Shown here piece after piece: positions 35,745-45,110 of a stretch of DNA of 64,000 nucleotides (position 1 is the first letter of the stretch; every line of letters begins with the position of its first letter). Where the stretch lies: NCBI GenBank assembly GCA_965539935.1, contig CBETVX010000001.1:52861-116860 (forward strand). The letters are read 5' to 3'. Made by a program: the position numbers and the translations under genes. Below the pieces are notes generated by a model. That model was not told the origin of the DNA and ran no database searches. It saw nothing but the letters and a program-made list of their open reading frames with translations. The stretch is from CBETVX01 sp965539935 (GTDB lineage: Bacteria > Bacillota > Clostridia > Peptostreptococcales > Caminicellaceae).

Positions 35745-38117
35745 ATGGAAAAATTTAATATAGGGACTATAAGAAGAAGCGATGAAAAATATGGACAAGC
35801 CATAAAATTCATAGGGCAAAATTTTCTGCTGCTTAGTTTATTCTCATTCTTATTAGGGAGGGCAACAATATTAGATGAACTTATGCCCTTTGGCATAGCT
35901 ATTTTTAGTAGCCTTATTGCAAAAGACAAAAAGAATGTACCAGTTGCAATTTTTTCAGTATTAGGAATTCTTACTGTAGGTATTAATATATACCGATATA
36001 TTATATCTATTGCATTAATTTATATTACCTTTAGATATTTTTTAAAGACGGAGAGAAACAATGTATTTAAAAATTCTTTTATAACGGCATCAATAACACT
36101 TCTGGTAGGCGTTACATATATTTTTGTTACAAATTTTTATTTATACGATTTATTTATGGTTTTATTTGAATCTATAGTAGTATTTGTCTTTATGTATATT
36201 CTCTCCTATGCTATACCAATACTCAATTTAAAAAATAGCCGTAAAGTTCTTTCCAATGAAGAAATAATCTGCCTTGCCATAGTATTGGGAGTTGGTATTC
36301 TAGGTTTATCAAATATTTCTGTACTGAGATTTTCGTTAAAAACTATTATTGGGTTACTCATCATTATTTTGTTTGCTTATAATGGAGGTGCTTCAATAGG
36401 TTCTGGAGTAGGAGTTACTATTGGAGTAATAACTAGTATGTCTACAATAGGAACTCCAGTAATAATTGGGATATACTCTTTTTCAGGACTTCTTGCAGGA
36501 ATATTTAGGGATATGGGCAAAATTGCTTGTGGTATTGGACTGTTATTAGGCAATTCTATCCTTACTTTCTATATAAATGGCGCAACAGAGGCAATAGTTC
36601 AATTTGAAGAAGTAATAATTGCAGTGTTCATTTTTTTAATAATGCCCCAAAGGTATGTTGATTACATATCTAAATTCATAAATTCAAAAACTAGCTTAGA
36701 TAAATTCGATAAGGTCTATAGTGAAAGAATGAAAAGATTTGTTTTAAGGCAGTTAGATGAGTATTCATTGGCCTTTTCTGAACTTGCAGATACATATTCT
36801 CAAATAGCAGATAAAGAAAAAATTGTGGAACAAAAAGAGATAACAGAAATAGTTAACAATATTGCCAATTCAATATGCGCACAATGTAGTATGAAGAGAA
36901 GCTGTTGGAATAACAATTTTTATAGTACTTATAATGGACTTATAGATGCGATTACTATTTTAGAAGCCGAAGGGAAATTAAACGAAAAAAATCTCCCATC
37001 CTATCTATCAAAGAGGTGTATAAAAACTAAAGAGCTTATAAATATAATAAATGGAGCCTTTGAAATATACAAAGTAGATTATAAATGGAGCAAAAAGATG
37101 CTTGAAATGAGACAATTAGTTTCAGAACAATTCAGTGGTGTGTCTGAAATCATTAAGGAACTATCGGAGAATATATCCATAAATATAAGCTTCAATAAAG
37201 AGGTAGAAGATGCACTATATGTGGCCTTTGATAAAGAAAAAATAATAATTGATAATATAACAGTAATGGAAAACAGTGAAGGAAAATACGAGATAAGTAT
37301 TGAAAAGAAAAATTGCTATAATAGACAAAACTGCGAAAATTTGATTATACCAATAGTTTCAAAGGTTATAGGGAAGGAATTAATGAGAAAAAATACATAT
37401 TGTAAAACAAAGGAAAAAGATAGTGGATGTATAATCCAGCTGGTAGAAGCACAGAAATATAAAGTTAATACGGGAGTTGCAAAAATATCTAAGGAAAATA
37501 GCTCCGTAAGTGGAGATAACTATTCATTTATGGATATACCAGATAATAAATACATGGTTGCATTAAGTGATGGCATGGGAACCGGCGAAAAGGCTGCTAG
37601 GGAAAGTATGGCAACAATAACACTACTTGAAAATCTAATGGAAGCAGGCTTCAATAAGGATATAACAATAAAAACTGTTAATTCAGTACTTATGTCTAAG
37701 TCCTTAGAAGAAGCCTTCTCCACCATAGATTTATCCATGATAGATCTCCATAATGGTAGGGGAGAATTCATAAAAATTGGAGCTGCTCCTTCCTTTATTA
37801 AAAGGAGCAATGGAAAAGTAGAAATAATAGAAGCATCATCCCTACCCGTTGGAATAATCGATAATATTATCATAGATAGTAAGAGCCTTAAACTAGAGGA
37901 TGGAGATTATATAATAATGATGTCCGATGGTGTCTTGGATGCAGACAAAAACTTCATAGACAAGACAAATTGGATGAAGGAAGTGATAAAGGGTATTGGT
38001 AGTAGAAATCCCCAAGGTATTGCCGATGAAATATTAAATACTGCAATAGAAAGAAACGGAAAGAATATTGAAGATGATATGTCAGTTATTGTTACAAAGG
38101 TATGGAAGAGAAAGTAG
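35745..38117 (+). CDS. spoIIE: Stage II sporulation protein E (PP2C phosphatase)
   Basis: Membrane serine phosphatase that dephosphorylates SpoIIAA and so activates sigma-F in the forespore, and that also acts at the polar septum with FtsZ. The 790 residues comprise an N-terminal membrane domain with about ten helices (about 25-310), a central regulatory region, and a C-terminal PP2C domain (about 570-790) with ALSDGMGTGEKA and MSDGVLD metal-binding motifs. AGGAGG lies before the ATG. The gene has its own long-spacer promoter. Confidence 0.97.
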   Translation: MEKFNIGTIRRSDEKYGQAIKFIGQNFLLLSLFSFLLGRATILDELMPFGIAIFSSLIAKDKKNVPVAIFSVLGILTVGINIYRYIISIALIYITFRYFLKTERNNVFKNSFITASITLLVGVTYIFVTNFYLYDLFMVLFESIVVFVFMYILSYAIPILNLKNSRKVLSNEEIICLAIVLGVGILGLSNISVLRFSLKTIIGLLIIILFAYNGGASIGSGVGVTIGVITSMSTIGTPVIIGIYSFSGLLAGIFRDMGKIACGIGLLLGNSILTFYINGATEAIVQFEEVIIAVFIFLIMPQRYVDYISKFINSKTSLDKFDKVYSERMKRFVLRQLDEYSLAFSELADTYSQIADKEKIVEQKEITEIVNNIANSICAQCSMKRSCWNNNFYSTYNGLIDAITILEAEGKLNEKNLPSYLSKRCIKTKELINIINGAFEIYKVDYKWSKKMLEMRQLVSEQFSGVSEIIKELSENISINISFNKEVEDALYVAFDKEKIIIDNITVMENSEGKYEISIEKKNCYNRQNCENLIIPIVSKVIGKELMRKNTYCKTKEKDSGCIIQLVEAQKYKVNTGVAKISKENSSVSGDNYSFMDIPDNKYMVALSDGMGTGEKAARESMATITLLENLMEAGFNKDITIKTVNSVLMSKSLEEAFSTIDLSMIDLHNGRGEFIKIGAAPSFIKRSNGKVEIIEASSLPVGIIDNIIIDSKSLKLEDGDYIIMMSDGVLDADKNFIDKTNWMKEVIKGIGSRNPQGIADEILNTAIERNGKNIEDDMSVIVTKVWKRK

Positions 38118-38193
38118 ATGTAGGGAAGGTATAATTTAGGAAAATAATGTTAATAATCTCATATAGCAAATAAATTATTAGGGGGTTTGCTAT

Positions 38194-38928
38194 ATGGGAG
38201 AAATGAATATAAATCAAATTATAGTGGTAACAGATGGAAAGTCTAATATTGGTGGAGACCCTGTGATGGCAACTAAAGAAGCGGCGAAAAATGGTATCAC
38301 AGTAAGCACCATAGGAATTATGGGTAAAGGAGATGGAGAGGAAGACTGTATAGATGAAATAAGGCGGATTGCAAAAAATGGAGGAGGAGAGTGGGAGCTG
38401 ACATATATAGAAAATCTAAGTATGACCCTCCAAATGGTAACTCAGAAAACTATAAATAGGACTATAAGTACAGTAGTCAATAAACAATTAAAAGAAATTA
38501 TAGGACAGGAAATTGACGAAATGATGCCTAAGGAAAGAAAAAAGTTTGTAGAATATATTGAGAACCTAAGTGATGAAATATTTCTAAGATGTTGTATAAT
38601 ACTGGATAGTAGTGGAAGCATGAAGCCAAAACTAATAAAAGCTAGAGAAAGTATTATTGATTTAATGAACTCCTTAAAAGCAAGAAAGGGCAGAAGTGAA
38701 GTTGCTATAATAGCCTATCCAGGAAAAAATGGAGAAATGTATGATCTTATAAATGGATTTACTGATGATACAAATACCATATTAGAAAGACTTAGGGAGA
38801 TAAAAGCCAATGGGACAACACCCACTGCACCAGCAATATATGGCGCTATAAAATTATTTAATAATAGATATGATAAAAAAGAGATAATAGAAGATGAAAC
38901 TGCCCTTTTAGAAGAGAATATTGTTTAA
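38194..38928 (+). CDS. yabS: YabS-like protein with split von Willebrand A motifs
   Basis: A 244-residue protein next to spoIIE as in Bacillus. The vWA signatures are in unusual order: the late MIDAS element VVTDG (Asp14) comes first, while the early DSSGSM motif (Asp138) and the middle GTTPT motif (Thr208) come after, and the chain ends without a second TDG. The fold is therefore either circularly permuted or completed between two molecules. A charged helical linker lies around 90-130. The function is unknown; a sporulation role is suggested by position. GGGGG lies eight bases before the ATG. Confidence 0.85.
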   Translation: MGEMNINQIIVVTDGKSNIGGDPVMATKEAAKNGITVSTIGIMGKGDGEEDCIDEIRRIAKNGGGEWELTYIENLSMTLQMVTQKTINRTISTVVNKQLKEIIGQEIDEMMPKERKKFVEYIENLSDEIFLRCCIILDSSGSMKPKLIKARESIIDLMNSLKARKGRSEVAIIAYPGKNGEMYDLINGFTDDTNTILERLREIKANGTTPTAPAIYGAIKLFNNRYDKKEIIEDETALLEENIV

Positions 38929-38933
38929 AACAT

Positions 38934-38960
38934 AGCGGCTAATATAGCCGCTTAAATTAT
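38934..38960 (+). terminator. Hairpin after yabS
   Basis: AGCGGCT/AGCCGCT with an AATAT loop. The following T tract is poor, so termination may be partial and yabT may be partly cotranscribed. Confidence 0.5.
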
Positions 38961-39031
38961 TTGCAAATGATGTAGAATCTCAAAATTGAGATTAAAGATT
39001 ACATATCTATAAAAATAATAGGAGCGGCCTT

Positions 39032-39919
39032 ATGAAACTTGTAGGAAAAGTTATAAAGGGTAAGTGGAATAAAAATTATTATAGGGTTATTAAGCTTATT
39101 GGGTCAGGCGGTGTTGGAAGGGTTTATAAAGTCTGGTGTGATAAGAGGAAAAAATATTTAGCAATTAAACTAAGTGAAGATTTACATAGCATAACAAAGG
39201 AATATAATATGCTTGAAAAATTTCAGTACTTAAAGATGGTGCCAAAGGTCTTAGAAATAGATGATTATATTGACTTGGGACAGACAAAGTATTTTATTGC
39301 ATTAGAATATATAAAAGGAAAAACTTTAAAGGAATATATGGAAAACTATAGAATAAATATAAGAGACCTTTTATCCATAATTATTATAATTGGAGAAATG
39401 ATTAAAAAGGTACATAAGGAAGGTTATGTATTTGGAGATGTCAAACCAGAAAATATTATGATAGATGAAAAAAATAATGAGATAAAGGTAATCGATTTGG
39501 GTAGCCTATGTCCTATAGGTTCAAGTTTAAAGGAATTTACACCAATTTATGATAGATCTAAATGGAACGTAGGCCTTAGAAAAGCTGAACCATCCTATGA
39601 TTTGTTTTCCCTGTGTATTATTATTTCTAATTTTATATTAAATAGGGGAAATAGAATACTAGATATGAAAATAAATGATATAATTACTGAATTAAGGGGT
39701 AAACAAATAGATAGTAGATTGTTAGATGTCCTTGAAGGTGGTTTGTTGCAAAAGAAAATAGATTTCGATACATTTATTGATAGACTAAAGGAGATATATA
39801 AATATCCTACAATGCAAAGGAAAATAATAAGGGATAAAAGAGATTTGATTATTAATACTTTTTTTATTGGAACAGTAGTTTCTTTCATAACAATTTTGAC
39901 ATTGTTAATAACAGTATGA
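39032..39919 (+). CDS. yabT: YabT-like membrane serine/threonine kinase
   Basis: Hanks-type kinase of 295 residues with a single C-terminal membrane helix (about 272-294), the YabT layout. The glycine loop GSGGVGRVYK is at 24-33, and the likely ATP lysine is Lys46. The catalytic loop reads FGDVKPEN with Asp136 present, but the usual HRD histidine-arginine pair is replaced, and the DFG motif reads DLG. In Bacillus YabT is a DNA-activated sporulation kinase that phosphorylates RecA. Activity here is likely but not certain. Confidence 0.9.
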   Translation: MKLVGKVIKGKWNKNYYRVIKLIGSGGVGRVYKVWCDKRKKYLAIKLSEDLHSITKEYNMLEKFQYLKMVPKVLEIDDYIDLGQTKYFIALEYIKGKTLKEYMENYRINIRDLLSIIIIIGEMIKKVHKEGYVFGDVKPENIMIDEKNNEIKVIDLGSLCPIGSSLKEFTPIYDRSKWNVGLRKAEPSYDLFSLCIIISNFILNRGNRILDMKINDIITELRGKQIDSRLLDVLEGGLLQKKIDFDTFIDRLKEIYKYPTMQRKIIRDKRDLIINTFFIGTVVSFITILTLLITV

Positions 39920-40005
39920 TAGAAATAATCATATTCTGCCATAGGTCACTGGTAAAATAAAAGCAAAAATATAATAATTTAAAGATATAAAAATGGGGTA
40001 ATAAT

Positions 40006-41415
40006 ATGATATTAGATAAATTTACAGACACAATAAATAGGTATAATCTAATAAATAAGGGTGAAGGAGTGGTAGTAGGAGTCTCGGGAGGGCCCGACTC
40101 CCTATGTCTCCTTCATTTGTTGTGGAGGATAAAAAGAGAATATGATCTAAGAATATATGTGGTCCATCTTAATCATCAATTTAGAGGAGAGGATGCCGAT
40201 AAGGACGCACAATATGTAAAGGAATTTTGTGATGGATTAGGGATAAAATCCTATATTTATTCAATAGACATAGATTCATATGCAAAGGATAATGGCATAA
40301 CCTTTGAGGAAGCAGGAAGGAAATGGAGATACAAACTATTTGATGATGTTGCTAAAAAAACTAATTCTTCAAAGATTGCAGTAGCACAAAATCTTAATGA
40401 CCAAGCTGAAACTGTATTAATGAGGCTCATGAGAGGTTCTGGCGTAGAAGGACTTGCTGCCATTGATTATATAAGGGATGGAAGGATAATTAGACCTATA
40501 TTAGATATTTCTAGAAATGACATAGAAAATTATTGTAAAGAATTTGATTTAAAACCTAGGTTGGACAAGACGAATTTAGAGACAATTTATACAAGAAATA
40601 AAATAAGACTTGAGCTTATACCCTATATAGAAAAGAACTTCAATCCCAATATAATAGAAACACTATCTAGAAGCTCTAATATCTTTAGAGAAGATAGTGA
40701 TTTTCTCAATAAAAGAGCCCAGGAAGTTTTTGAAAAAATTTCTAAAATAGATAGATATAATATAAGTATTGATATAAATGAATTTAATAAAGAACATATT
40801 GCATTAAAAAGAAGGATTATTAGATTAGCAATTGAAAAAATCAGAGGGAATTTAAAGGATATAGGCATGGTCCATATAGAAAATATCATAAAACTATGTC
40901 AAGGTGGCAAGGTTGGAAGTAAAATAGATATAATTGGAGATATCATAATAAAATTAGGGTATAATACCATAGATTTTCAAGATAAAAAATCAGAAAACAA
41001 AAGAAAAGTAGAGGATTTTCAATATCCCATACAGTTAAATGAGAAAAATTACATAGAGGATATTGATGGATTAATTGAAGTTTCAATAATATCAAAGGAA
41101 GATATTGATTATAATAATAAAGATAAATGTACAATATACATAGATAAAAATAAAGTAAAGGGGAATCTTTATATTAGAAATAGAAGAAATGGTGATAAAT
41201 TTTCACCTATAGGTATGAAGGGAAATAAGAAGCTTAAAGACTTCTTTATTGATCTTAAGGTACCAAGGGAATTAAGGAATAAAATTCCTATTCTATGCGA
41301 CGACTATAATATAATTTGGATAGTAGGATACAGAATGAGTGGATTATATAAGATAGATAACAATACTGAAGAAGTGTATCAAATAACTTTCCAAGGAGGT
41401 TGTATGGAAAAATAA
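40006..41415 (+). CDS. tilS: tRNA(Ile)-lysidine synthetase
   Basis: Modifies C34 of the tRNA-Ile CAU anticodon to lysidine so that it reads AUA; essential in bacteria. The 469 residues include the ATP PP-loop SGGPDS (27-32), the N-terminal Rossmann-like domain and a C-terminal substrate-binding domain with IRNRRNGDKFSPIGMKGNKK near 385-405. GGGG precedes the ATG. It lies in the yabT-tilS-ftsH order of Bacillus, but hprT, normally the next gene, is absent; ftsH follows after 49 bases. Confidence 0.96.
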   Translation: MILDKFTDTINRYNLINKGEGVVVGVSGGPDSLCLLHLLWRIKREYDLRIYVVHLNHQFRGEDADKDAQYVKEFCDGLGIKSYIYSIDIDSYAKDNGITFEEAGRKWRYKLFDDVAKKTNSSKIAVAQNLNDQAETVLMRLMRGSGVEGLAAIDYIRDGRIIRPILDISRNDIENYCKEFDLKPRLDKTNLETIYTRNKIRLELIPYIEKNFNPNIIETLSRSSNIFREDSDFLNKRAQEVFEKISKIDRYNISIDINEFNKEHIALKRRIIRLAIEKIRGNLKDIGMVHIENIIKLCQGGKVGSKIDIIGDIIIKLGYNTIDFQDKKSENKRKVEDFQYPIQLNEKNYIEDIDGLIEVSIISKEDIDYNNKDKCTIYIDKNKVKGNLYIRNRRNGDKFSPIGMKGNKKLKDFFIDLKVPRELRNKIPILCDDYNIIWIVGYRMSGLYKIDNNTEEVYQITFQGGCMEK

Positions 41416-41464
41416 AATATGATAAAATTAAGAGACCTTGTTTTTGAAGAAAGGAGGAAAATTT

Positions 41465-43423
41465 TTGAGAAAATTTTTCAGAGGAGCAAGTTTCTATATA
41501 CTAATATTCATAATAATAGTTTTGATTGTAAATTTCTACACTAGACCACCGGAAGAAAAGCTAGAGCTTAATATATCTCAGCTTGTTACTGAGCTAAATA
41601 ATAAAAATGTAAAAAGTATTCACTTTATTGATAATAGAGTTGAAGGAGTCTTGGTCACCGACGATAAAGAATTTGAAGCCTATATACCAAAGGTGATTGC
41701 AACAGACACATTTTTTGCAAAATATATTTCACCAGCCTTAGATGATGGAAGTCTTGAGGAACTATCTGGAGAACCACCAGCTGGAACTCCATGGTTTATT
41801 GATATTCTTCCTTCAATATTCATGGTACTTATTTTTGTTGTATTTTGGTTTGTATTTATGCAGCAGTCCCAAGGTGGAGGAAGCCGAGTAATGTCCTTTG
41901 GGAAAAGTAAGGCAAAACTCCATAAGGGAGACGATAAGAAAAAAATCACCTTTAATGATGTAGCTGGACTTGATGAAGAAAAGGAAGAACTTAAGGAAAT
42001 AGTAGATTTCCTTAAAAATCCTAAAAAATATATTGAGTTAGGAGCAAGAATTCCAAAGGGAATATTAATGGTGGGGCCACCTGGTACAGGTAAAACTTAT
42101 CTATCTAGAGCAGTTGCTGGAGAAGCTGGAGTACCATTTTTCAGCATAAGTGGTTCTGACTTTGTTGAAATGTTTGTTGGTGTAGGTGCATCTAGGGTTC
42201 GTGACCTATTTGAAGAGGCCAAGAAAAATTCCCCATGTATTGTCTTTATTGATGAGATAGATGCAGTAGGTAGAAAAAGAGGTGCTGGTCTAGGTGGAGG
42301 ACATGATGAGAGAGAGCAAACCCTTAACCAACTATTAGTTGAGATGGATGGATTTGGTGTTAATGAAGGTATTATTATGATAGCTGCCACAAATAGACCA
42401 GATATATTAGACCCTGCACTGCTTCGTCCAGGTAGATTTGATAGACAGGTTGTTGTAGGAATACCGGATATAAAGGGTAGAGAAGAGATACTAAAAGTAC
42501 ATTCTAGAAATAAACCTTTAGCAGATAATGTGAAATTAGAAGTATTGGCTAGAAGAACACCAGGATTTACTCCTGCGGACCTTGAAAACTTACTTAATGA
42601 AGCGGCACTTCTTTCTGCTAGAAAAAATGATAAGAAAATTCATATGGATACATTAGAGGAAGCTATTACTAAAGTTATAGCAGGTCCTGAAAAGAGAAGT
42701 AGAGTTATAAGTGAAAAGGATAGGAAACTTACTGCCTATCATGAAGCAGGTCATGCTGTTGTTGCAAGACTACTTCCTAATACAGACCCAGTTCACCAAG
42801 TTACAATAATACCTCGTGGTAGAGCCGGTGGATTTACAATGATTCTTCCAAAGGAAGATAAATATTATATGACTAAAACTGAAATGGAAGAAAGAATTAT
42901 TCATTTATTAGGCGGTAGAATAGCTGAAGAAATAGTGCTAAATGAAATTAGTACAGGTGCACAAAATGACCTTCAAAGAGTCACTGAAATAGCTAGAAAT
43001 ATGATAACTAAATATGGTATGAGTAAGAATCTTGGACCAATGACCTATGGATCAGGAGAAGAAGTATTCCTTGGTAAAGACTTTACATCTAGAAAAGACT
43101 ATTCTGAAGAAGTAGCAGCTCAGATAGATAAAGAGACAAGGGATATAGTGGATAGAGCTTATAGTAAAGCAGAATCTTTACTTAAAGACAATATTGACAA
43201 ACTACATGAAGTTGCTAAAGCATTGCTTGGACATGAAACCCTTAATGCAGAAGAATTTGAGATTGTATTTACTAAGGGAGCAGAAGCCTTAAATGAAATT
43301 GAGAAAGAACAAGACCAAGGACAAATGGATAAGAGTGAAGAGAAAAAAGGTACTGATCCAATACCGGGAGATCTTGCTGATACAATAGAAAATGAAGATA
43401 TAAATAATAAAGATAAAGAATAA
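41465..43423 (+). CDS. ftsH: ATP-dependent zinc metalloprotease FtsH
   Basis: Membrane AAA+ protease that degrades misfolded membrane proteins and regulators. The 652 residues have an N-terminal helix (about 8-28), an extracytoplasmic loop, a second helix (about 112-134), the AAA domain with Walker A GPPGTGKT (204-211) and the SRH region, and the zinc site HEAGH (426-430). TTG 41465 follows AAAGGAGG by seven bases; the longer frame from 41438 contains that site. The C-terminal tail is acidic and disordered. A terminator follows. Confidence 0.97.
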   Translation: MRKFFRGASFYILIFIIIVLIVNFYTRPPEEKLELNISQLVTELNNKNVKSIHFIDNRVEGVLVTDDKEFEAYIPKVIATDTFFAKYISPALDDGSLEELSGEPPAGTPWFIDILPSIFMVLIFVVFWFVFMQQSQGGGSRVMSFGKSKAKLHKGDDKKKITFNDVAGLDEEKEELKEIVDFLKNPKKYIELGARIPKGILMVGPPGTGKTYLSRAVAGEAGVPFFSISGSDFVEMFVGVGASRVRDLFEEAKKNSPCIVFIDEIDAVGRKRGAGLGGGHDEREQTLNQLLVEMDGFGVNEGIIMIAATNRPDILDPALLRPGRFDRQVVVGIPDIKGREEILKVHSRNKPLADNVKLEVLARRTPGFTPADLENLLNEAALLSARKNDKKIHMDTLEEAITKVIAGPEKRSRVISEKDRKLTAYHEAGHAVVARLLPNTDPVHQVTIIPRGRAGGFTMILPKEDKYYMTKTEMEERIIHLLGGRIAEEIVLNEISTGAQNDLQRVTEIARNMITKYGMSKNLGPMTYGSGEEVFLGKDFTSRKDYSEEVAAQIDKETRDIVDRAYSKAESLLKDNIDKLHEVAKALLGHETLNAEEFEIVFTKGAEALNEIEKEQDQGQMDKSEEKKGTDPIPGDLADTIENEDINNKDKE

Positions 43424-43430
43424 CACTTAG

Positions 43431-43464
43431 AGAAGTCCTTTTTTAAGGGCTTCTTACTTTATTT
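43431..43464 (+). terminator. Terminator after ftsH
   Basis: AGAAGTCCTT/AAGGGCTTCT with one G-U pair and a T4 loop, followed by TACTTTATTTT. Confidence 0.85.
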
Positions 43465-43546
43465 TAAAAAAATACTTTCAGATTTTTTTGAAGTTTGATA
43501 TAATTATAATATAAATAGTTAAAAAATCTACAAGAGGTGAAAATAG

Positions 43547-43936
43547 ATGAAGTTCGATTTAAAAGAGGGTATGATGGCCGAAGTAGAAAAAATAGTTTCT
43601 GATAAAGATACTGCAGCAGCCTTTGGCAGTGGAGAAGTTTTAGTATTTGCTACTCCAATGATGATAGGCATTATGGAAAATGCTGCACTTAAGGCTGTTG
43701 ACAAGTACCTACCTAAAGATTATGCAACCGTTGGAATTCATTTGGATGTAAAGCATATGGCAGCAACACCTGTTGGTATGAAAGTAAGAGCCGTTGCAGA
43801 ACTTGTTGAAATTAATGGTAAGAAGCTTAAGTTTAAGATAGAAGCGTATGATGAAAAGGAAAAAATCGGAGAAGGATATCATAGTAGATATATAATAAAT
43901 GTTCCTAAGTTTATAGAAGCTTCAAAAAGTAAATAG
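43547..43936 (+). CDS. Hotdog-fold acyl-CoA thioesterase, FlK-like
   Basis: A 129-residue single hotdog domain. Thr36, Glu44 and His70 (FATPMM, MENAAL, VKHMAATPVG) have the same spacing as the catalytic triad of fluoroacetyl-CoA thioesterase FlK (Thr42, Glu50, His76). It probably hydrolyses a short acyl-CoA; whether fluoroacetyl-CoA is a substrate cannot be told. GAGGTG lies before the ATG. It stands alone between ftsH and the fumarase operon with terminators on both sides, close to CoA-ester metabolism. Confidence 0.85.
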   Translation: MKFDLKEGMMAEVEKIVSDKDTAAAFGSGEVLVFATPMMIGIMENAALKAVDKYLPKDYATVGIHLDVKHMAATPVGMKVRAVAELVEINGKKLKFKIEAYDEKEKIGEGYHSRYIINVPKFIEASKSK

Positions 43937-44083
43937 TTAGTATAAATAGACTTGAAAAAGTTTTAAAATATTTTAATCATAAGTACATAACAAAAGAATA
44001 AATATTATTTATAAAAATTAAATTTTTAACAACTGCCAAATTTCTATTAAAGTAATTTTCCCATTGCTTTAAGCGTAGAAATT

Positions 44084-44142
44084 AAACGGCATAGGTTTAT
44101 TAGATTCCTCTATGGAATTTAGATAACCTATGCCGTTTTCAT
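44084..44142 (+). terminator. Long terminator after the thioesterase
   Basis: AAACGGCATAGGTT (44084-44097) pairs perfectly with AACCTATGCCGTTT (44125-44138), with a second small hairpin in the loop. Confidence 0.88.
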
Positions 44143-44208
44143 TGTTTTCAGGAAAACCTTTTAAAGGATATTTTTCAATTTTATACAAATAAAATGGTGG
44201 TGATAAAG

Positions 44209-45051
44209 ATGAGAGAGATTCATGTGTCCATGATTACTAAAGCTATAAAAGAGATGTGTATTAGTGCTAATTATAATCTAGGCAAAGATGTACTTGAAGC
44301 ATTGAAGGAATTTAAATCCAATGAAGAATCTCCAATAGGAAAGGAGATAATTGAAAATATAATAAAGAATGCTGAAATAGCCACAAAGGATGAAGTTCCT
44401 ATGTGTCAAGATACAGGAATGGCTGTTATATTTGTAGATATTGGTCAAGAGGTGAGTTTAGTAGGTGGTGGAATTGAGGAGGCAATAAATGAAGGAGTAA
44501 GACAGGGCTATAAAGAGGGATACCTTAGGAAATCAGTTGTTGGTGATCCCCTTATAAGAAAAAATACAGGAGATAATACGCCAGCAATTATATATTATAA
44601 TATAATACATGGTGATAAAGTGAAGATTGCTTTAGCACCAAAGGGCTTCGGTAGTGAAAATATGAGTAGAACAAAGATGCTTAAACCCTCCGATGGCATA
44701 AAGGGGGTAGAGGATTTTGTGGTAGAAACAGTATCTTTGGCAGGGCCTAATCCCTGTCCACCTATAGTAGTTGGCGTTGGCATAGGGGGGACTATTGATA
44801 AAGCTACTTATATGGCAAAAAAAGCACTCTTAAGACCTATAGGTAGCCATAGCGAAAAAGAACATATTAAAGAAATGGAGCAAAGACTTTTAGAGAGAAT
44901 TAATAGCCTGGGTATAGGTCCCCAAGGATTGGGAGGAAGAACTACTGCCCTTTCAGTAAATATTAATACATTTCCTACCCATATAGCTGGACTGCCAGTG
45001 GCTGTTAATATTAATTGTCATGCTACGAGACATGAGGAAAGAATTATCTAA
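44209..45051 (+). CDS. Fumarate hydratase class I, alpha subunit
   Basis: Iron-sulfur (oxygen-sensitive) hydro-lyase subunit that reversibly hydrates fumarate to malate; L-tartrate dehydratase is the close alternative. The 280 residues carry three cysteines that would hold the 4Fe-4S cluster: Cys66 (MCQDTG), Cys183 (NPCPP) and Cys270 (NCHA). The ATG at 44209 follows GGTGGTG; the longer ATG at 44194 overlaps that site. The beta subunit begins about 60 bases downstream and malic enzyme follows, which favours fumarase over tartrate dehydratase. Confidence 0.92.
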   Translation: MREIHVSMITKAIKEMCISANYNLGKDVLEALKEFKSNEESPIGKEIIENIIKNAEIATKDEVPMCQDTGMAVIFVDIGQEVSLVGGGIEEAINEGVRQGYKEGYLRKSVVGDPLIRKNTGDNTPAIIYYNIIHGDKVKIALAPKGFGSENMSRTKMLKPSDGIKGVEDFVVETVSLAGPNPCPPIVVGVGIGGTIDKATYMAKKALLRPIGSHSEKEHIKEMEQRLLERINSLGIGPQGLGGRTTALSVNINTFPTHIAGLPVAVNINCHATRHEERII

Positions 45052-45110
45052 TGGGATTATCGGTAATACTATTTCCAAAGAAATATTTAATTTACAAGGG
45101 GGGAAAGAGC

